Source: Cenococcum geophilum 1.58
Lineage: Eukaryota > Ascomycota > Dothideomycetes > Gloniales > Gloniaceae
Length of the DNA stretch: 64,000 nt
Direction: 5' to 3'
NCBI GenBank assembly: GCA_001692895.1
Contig: KV748213.1
Coordinates: 930,001 to 994,000, forward strand
The notes beneath the pieces are model-generated. The model worked only from the letters and a program-made list of their open reading frames with translations. It searched no databases and was not told where the DNA came from. Positions 61,540 to 64,000 of the stretch are shown piece after piece. Position numbers and translations under genes: made by a program. Numbering within the stretch: the first letter of the stretch is position 1; every line of letters starts with the position of its first letter.

Positions 61540-61897
61540 TATAGATATAGATATAAGGTTTTCCAGGGGGAGACCCCCTGGACCCCCCCTCTATAGAGCT
61601 TTTGCTTAATTTAAAAGTAGTAGTAAGGCTAATGCGCCTTAGTTACTACTAAGTAATATTATCTTACTAAGAGGATCTATTACAGAGACTGAGGCGCCCT
61701 ACTTAAGTTAGGCTTGATTTAGAAGTAATATAGTCTAATTAATATCTATATATATATATAAGGCTTTCTAAGAGGAGACCCCCTAGATCCCCTTATAGAG
61801 CTTTTAGAAGTAGTAGTAAAGCTAAGGCGCCTTAGTTACTGCTAGGTAGTATTATCTTATTAAAAGGATCTACTATAGTAACCGAGGCGCCCTATTA
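61540..61897. repeat. Two-copy direct repeat, about 160-170 bp each
   Basis: Copy 1 (about 61545-61710) and copy 2 (about 61745-61895) share GGAGACCCCCT, AGTAGTAGTAA, GCGCCTTAGTTACT and GAGGCGCCCTA. Copy 1 holds a perfect hairpin, CCAGGGGG-AGA-CCCCCTGG (61564-61582). Copy 2 shows more C-to-T and G-to-A differences. Class unknown. Confidence 0.75.
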
Positions 61898-61980
61898 TAA
61901 ACACACAGGCTACTCGTGCAAATCGCCGCAAATTGCTAAACCCTAATTTTTTCTGCAACAAAAATACTATAAAACTACAC

Positions 61981-62028
61981 GAAGCTCTGCACGAAGCTCT
62001 ACACGAAGCCCTGCACGAGGCTCTACAC
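61981..62028. repeat. 12-bp x4 minisatellite
   Basis: GAAGCTCTGCAC, GAAGCTCTACAC, GAAGCCCTGCAC, GAGGCTCTACAC; adjacent units differ by one to three transitions. Confidence 0.85.
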
Positions 62029-62676
62029 AGTAGTACGGAAATAGAATCTATAAGTTTTAAAGACACTAATTTAATTAAGAAGTGCGTTTTACTGCCCCAG
62101 TGTATATAATAATTCTTATTTAGTTAATGCAGTTGATTGCATACGAATTTGAGTTATGTGGGTGATATGGCACGTAATTGATTATAATATTGCCAGTACT
62201 AATTAGGTAGCTAACTAACTCAATCATCGTTTGGCACCTACACCCAAAACATCTTCGGAATTTTCTCTATAGTGTATAATGTGTCCTCAGAGCTCCTGTT
62301 CGTATACCTGGACACGCCCAGAGCACGATGTGGCCCCAAACATGCTTTCACCCCCCGTCTCGTAAGTATCAGACATTCATCCTATGTATTTTAGGCAAAA
62401 AGTGTATGCGAATTTGGCTCTACCTTGCTGCGGAAATATAGTAAGCGACTAGAAAAATAGTTTCCAGCTGAAAGGATGGTCTTTGCAGAATTCGTGGCTC
62501 TTCCTGCGCGTACATCTACGCACGAATGCGTATCCATAATCCTAGCTGTGCTGACGTCAGCGCCCCTACCCATTGAGCTTGTTCTTTGTCGTTCATATTC
62601 TTCCCGTTTCTTTGTGCATTTATTACGGATATATTATGCTTTGAATTAATTCGCTAGGATCCTAAACCAGAAACAT
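62029..62676. other. 5' flank of the zinc-cluster regulator gene, no gene seen
   Basis: About 650 bp of normal composition without a supported coding feature. Confidence 0.5.
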
Positions 62677-64000
62677 ATGGTTAATTCTAAGATTTCAGGA
62701 GGATGCTGGACTTGCCGAGGTACTCCACTAGGAGCCCTCCTATCCATTGCTCTAGAGTTAACGTCTCCAGAACGCAAAATCTGATGTGACAGGCAGATTC
62801 CCTTTTGCCAGAACTGCTTTCGGTCAAGAAGGCAATGTCAGGGGTATGGCATCCGCCTCTCATGGCCACGACCAGGCGATCAACGACGCGCAGTTTGTGC
62901 GAAGAATCCTCTTACCCTAGGGAACAGTGTTGGATTGTTATCCGGCAACAAAGTTCAATTTTTGAATGTCTTTGCTTCCGACTTGAGGTTATATAATGAC
63001 ATATGTGGGGATGATACCCTATGTAAGATAGCTAACAAGTTTTGCTCAACATATCTAAAGTTTACTCATGACTGCCAAATAGCGGTAGCTTCATTAGGAA
63101 ATCCTTATTTCTCTCTGGAGTATCCGAGGATTCAGAAGGGACCCTCTTGGATTCCTTCCTCACCGGAAGAGCGCAGAGCAACCTTAATATCTTATTGTAC
63201 ATCGTACGCCAAATCGGGATATATCTATAGAGCCGCTGACAAGTTGCAGATGAGATGGTCATCTCAAAAATGATAGCATCTGTTAGCAATCAACAATTTT
63301 GTAGCCTTATATTACGAATGTCGTTTGCGGATAGCTCTTCGTCATCCTGTGCAGTTCTTCAAGCAAATTTTGCTCTGGCATCACTGCATCTTTATGGTCA
63401 ATCGCAAGCGATTGTTTTCAAAGAGAAGGCTTTGTTGGCGATAGAAGCTTCCTCAAATGAGGGGAGTGGAATGAGGGAGGTCCTCCAACGCATTGCTGCA
63501 GCAATGATTCTAGGTCTCTACGAGGTTAGTAATTGACACCAGAATCTTTGGTCTGTCTTTGTTTTAACCCGTTGTCTCAAATGAAGATTTTTGACCAACC
63601 GGATTCACCGTACGCCTGGGCACAGCATATCTGCAAAGCGAAGATGGCTGTCAAAGATATTTATACTCTCGATACCCCATATCAAGGTGACCTTGCATTG
63701 ATATTGGATTGGGTGTATTATCACGACGTTCTCTCTAAATTCAGCGTCCGTCATTATAAGCAAAGAACGATCGGTCAAGAGACATGTGCGAGGGACAAGT
63801 ATATTATGTACAAGCAATTTGCTTCTCCTAAGAAAACGACGGTATGATATGTTTAGGCGTCTCTTAATACGTCCTCGCTAACATAAAATTAGATTCTAGG
63901 GACTTTTGGATGCTCTCTTGAGACTTTGGTAACGATATCTCAAATCTTTGACGTTACTCTTGAAATTGACAGCTCTTCCACTGTATCTATGGATACGATT
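62677..64000 (+). pseudogene. Zn2Cys6 transcription factor with Fungal_trans_2 domain, nonsense in zinc cluster, 3'-partial
   Basis: Exons 62677-62719, 62771-63196, 63250-63524, 63587-63841 and 63893 onward, joined by four GT-AG introns of 51-62 nt in consistent phase; the gene runs past the window. MVNSKISGGCWTCR opens the binuclear cluster, then ERKI-stop-CDR, CQNC and CQGYG, followed by IRLSWPRPGDQRRAV, the usual linker of this regulator class. TGA at 62782-62784 stands where the family has Arg or Lys (CGA to TGA is one C-to-T change). Downstream the activation/regulatory domain is fully open: PSWIPSSPEERRATLISYYE, AVLQANFALASLHLYGQSQA, LDWVYYHDVLSKFSVRHY. A nuclear regulator of unknown targets. 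One nonsense codon could be a sequencing error or a recent null allele; everything else looks functional. Confidence 0.82.

Noticed and set aside
61938..61948. CTAAACCCTAA as telomeric repeat
   Set aside because: Barely more than one unit; no array.
61860..62066. Frame with RASC repeats
   Set aside because: Produced by the 12-bp minisatellite; no start context or homology.
1..64000. CRISPR arrays, integrons, prophage or other bacterial systems
   Set aside because: Spliceosomal introns, RIP and fungal gene families show a fungal chromosome; no spaced repeat array was seen.
1..64000. A secondary-metabolite gene cluster linking P450, methyltransferase, SDR and regulator
   Set aside because: The P450 is a CYP505 fusion 45 kb away across transposons, the other enzymes are broken, and no backbone synthase is present.

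Overview
The window is from a filamentous ascomycete (Pezizomycotina). The coding genes have short introns of about 48-92 nt with canonical splice and branch sites. The centre is a long AT-rich tract in which transposon genes carry massed C-to-T and G-to-A changes (CAA/CAG to TAA/TAG, Asp to Asn), the footprint of repeat-induced point mutation (RIP). The species cannot be named from sequence alone. No tRNA, rRNA, CRISPR or prokaryotic feature was seen.

Layout. 1-3107 holds the 3' nine-tenths of a fused cytochrome P450 / P450-reductase gene of the CYP505 (P450foxy) type. 3679-47815 is about 44 kb of nested transposons. Ty3-like element A (3679-32790, +) is split by a same-family antisense element F (7425-16602) and by two Ty1/copia elements, B (17563-23643) and C (26447-32488, inside A's own 3' LTR). 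F carries a 1-kb GC-richer insert (12478-13496) and a 195-bp solo LTR (14536-14730). After a short gap, copia element D (33368-47815) is split by a piggyBac-like DNA transposon (35648-37862) and by copia element E (40012-46272). Almost every boundary is fixed by LTR ends plus a target-site duplication, so most of the insertion order can be read off.

The right flank (48.2-64 kb) has normal composition and is gene-bearing but damaged: a broken small membrane-protein gene (48249-48719); a 13-exon gene for a 1414-aa pseudo-hydrolase / ankyrin / CorA-like protein (48897-53880, -); a divergent pair of broken genes, a METTL7-like methyltransferase (-) and an AYR1-like short-chain dehydrogenase (+), facing a 12-bp x3 repeat; an intact 326-aa single-pass membrane protein with a Cys-rich ectodomain (58123-59422, -); a cluster of TA-flanked MITEs (57.5-61.5 kb), one nested in another and one a deletion derivative of the piggyBac-like element; and the 5' part of a Zn2Cys6 / Fungal_trans_2 regulator with a nonsense codon inside its zinc cluster (62677 to window end).

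The genes do not form an obvious pathway. The main story is a RIP-silenced transposon island between a catabolic P450 and a decaying, MITE-rich gene neighbourhood. Best leads: a probable AT-AC intron in the P450 gene, a 15-nt microexon in the ankyrin/CorA gene, the unplaced 1-kb insert with a 14-bp duplication, and the unusual ends of the piggyBac-like family.
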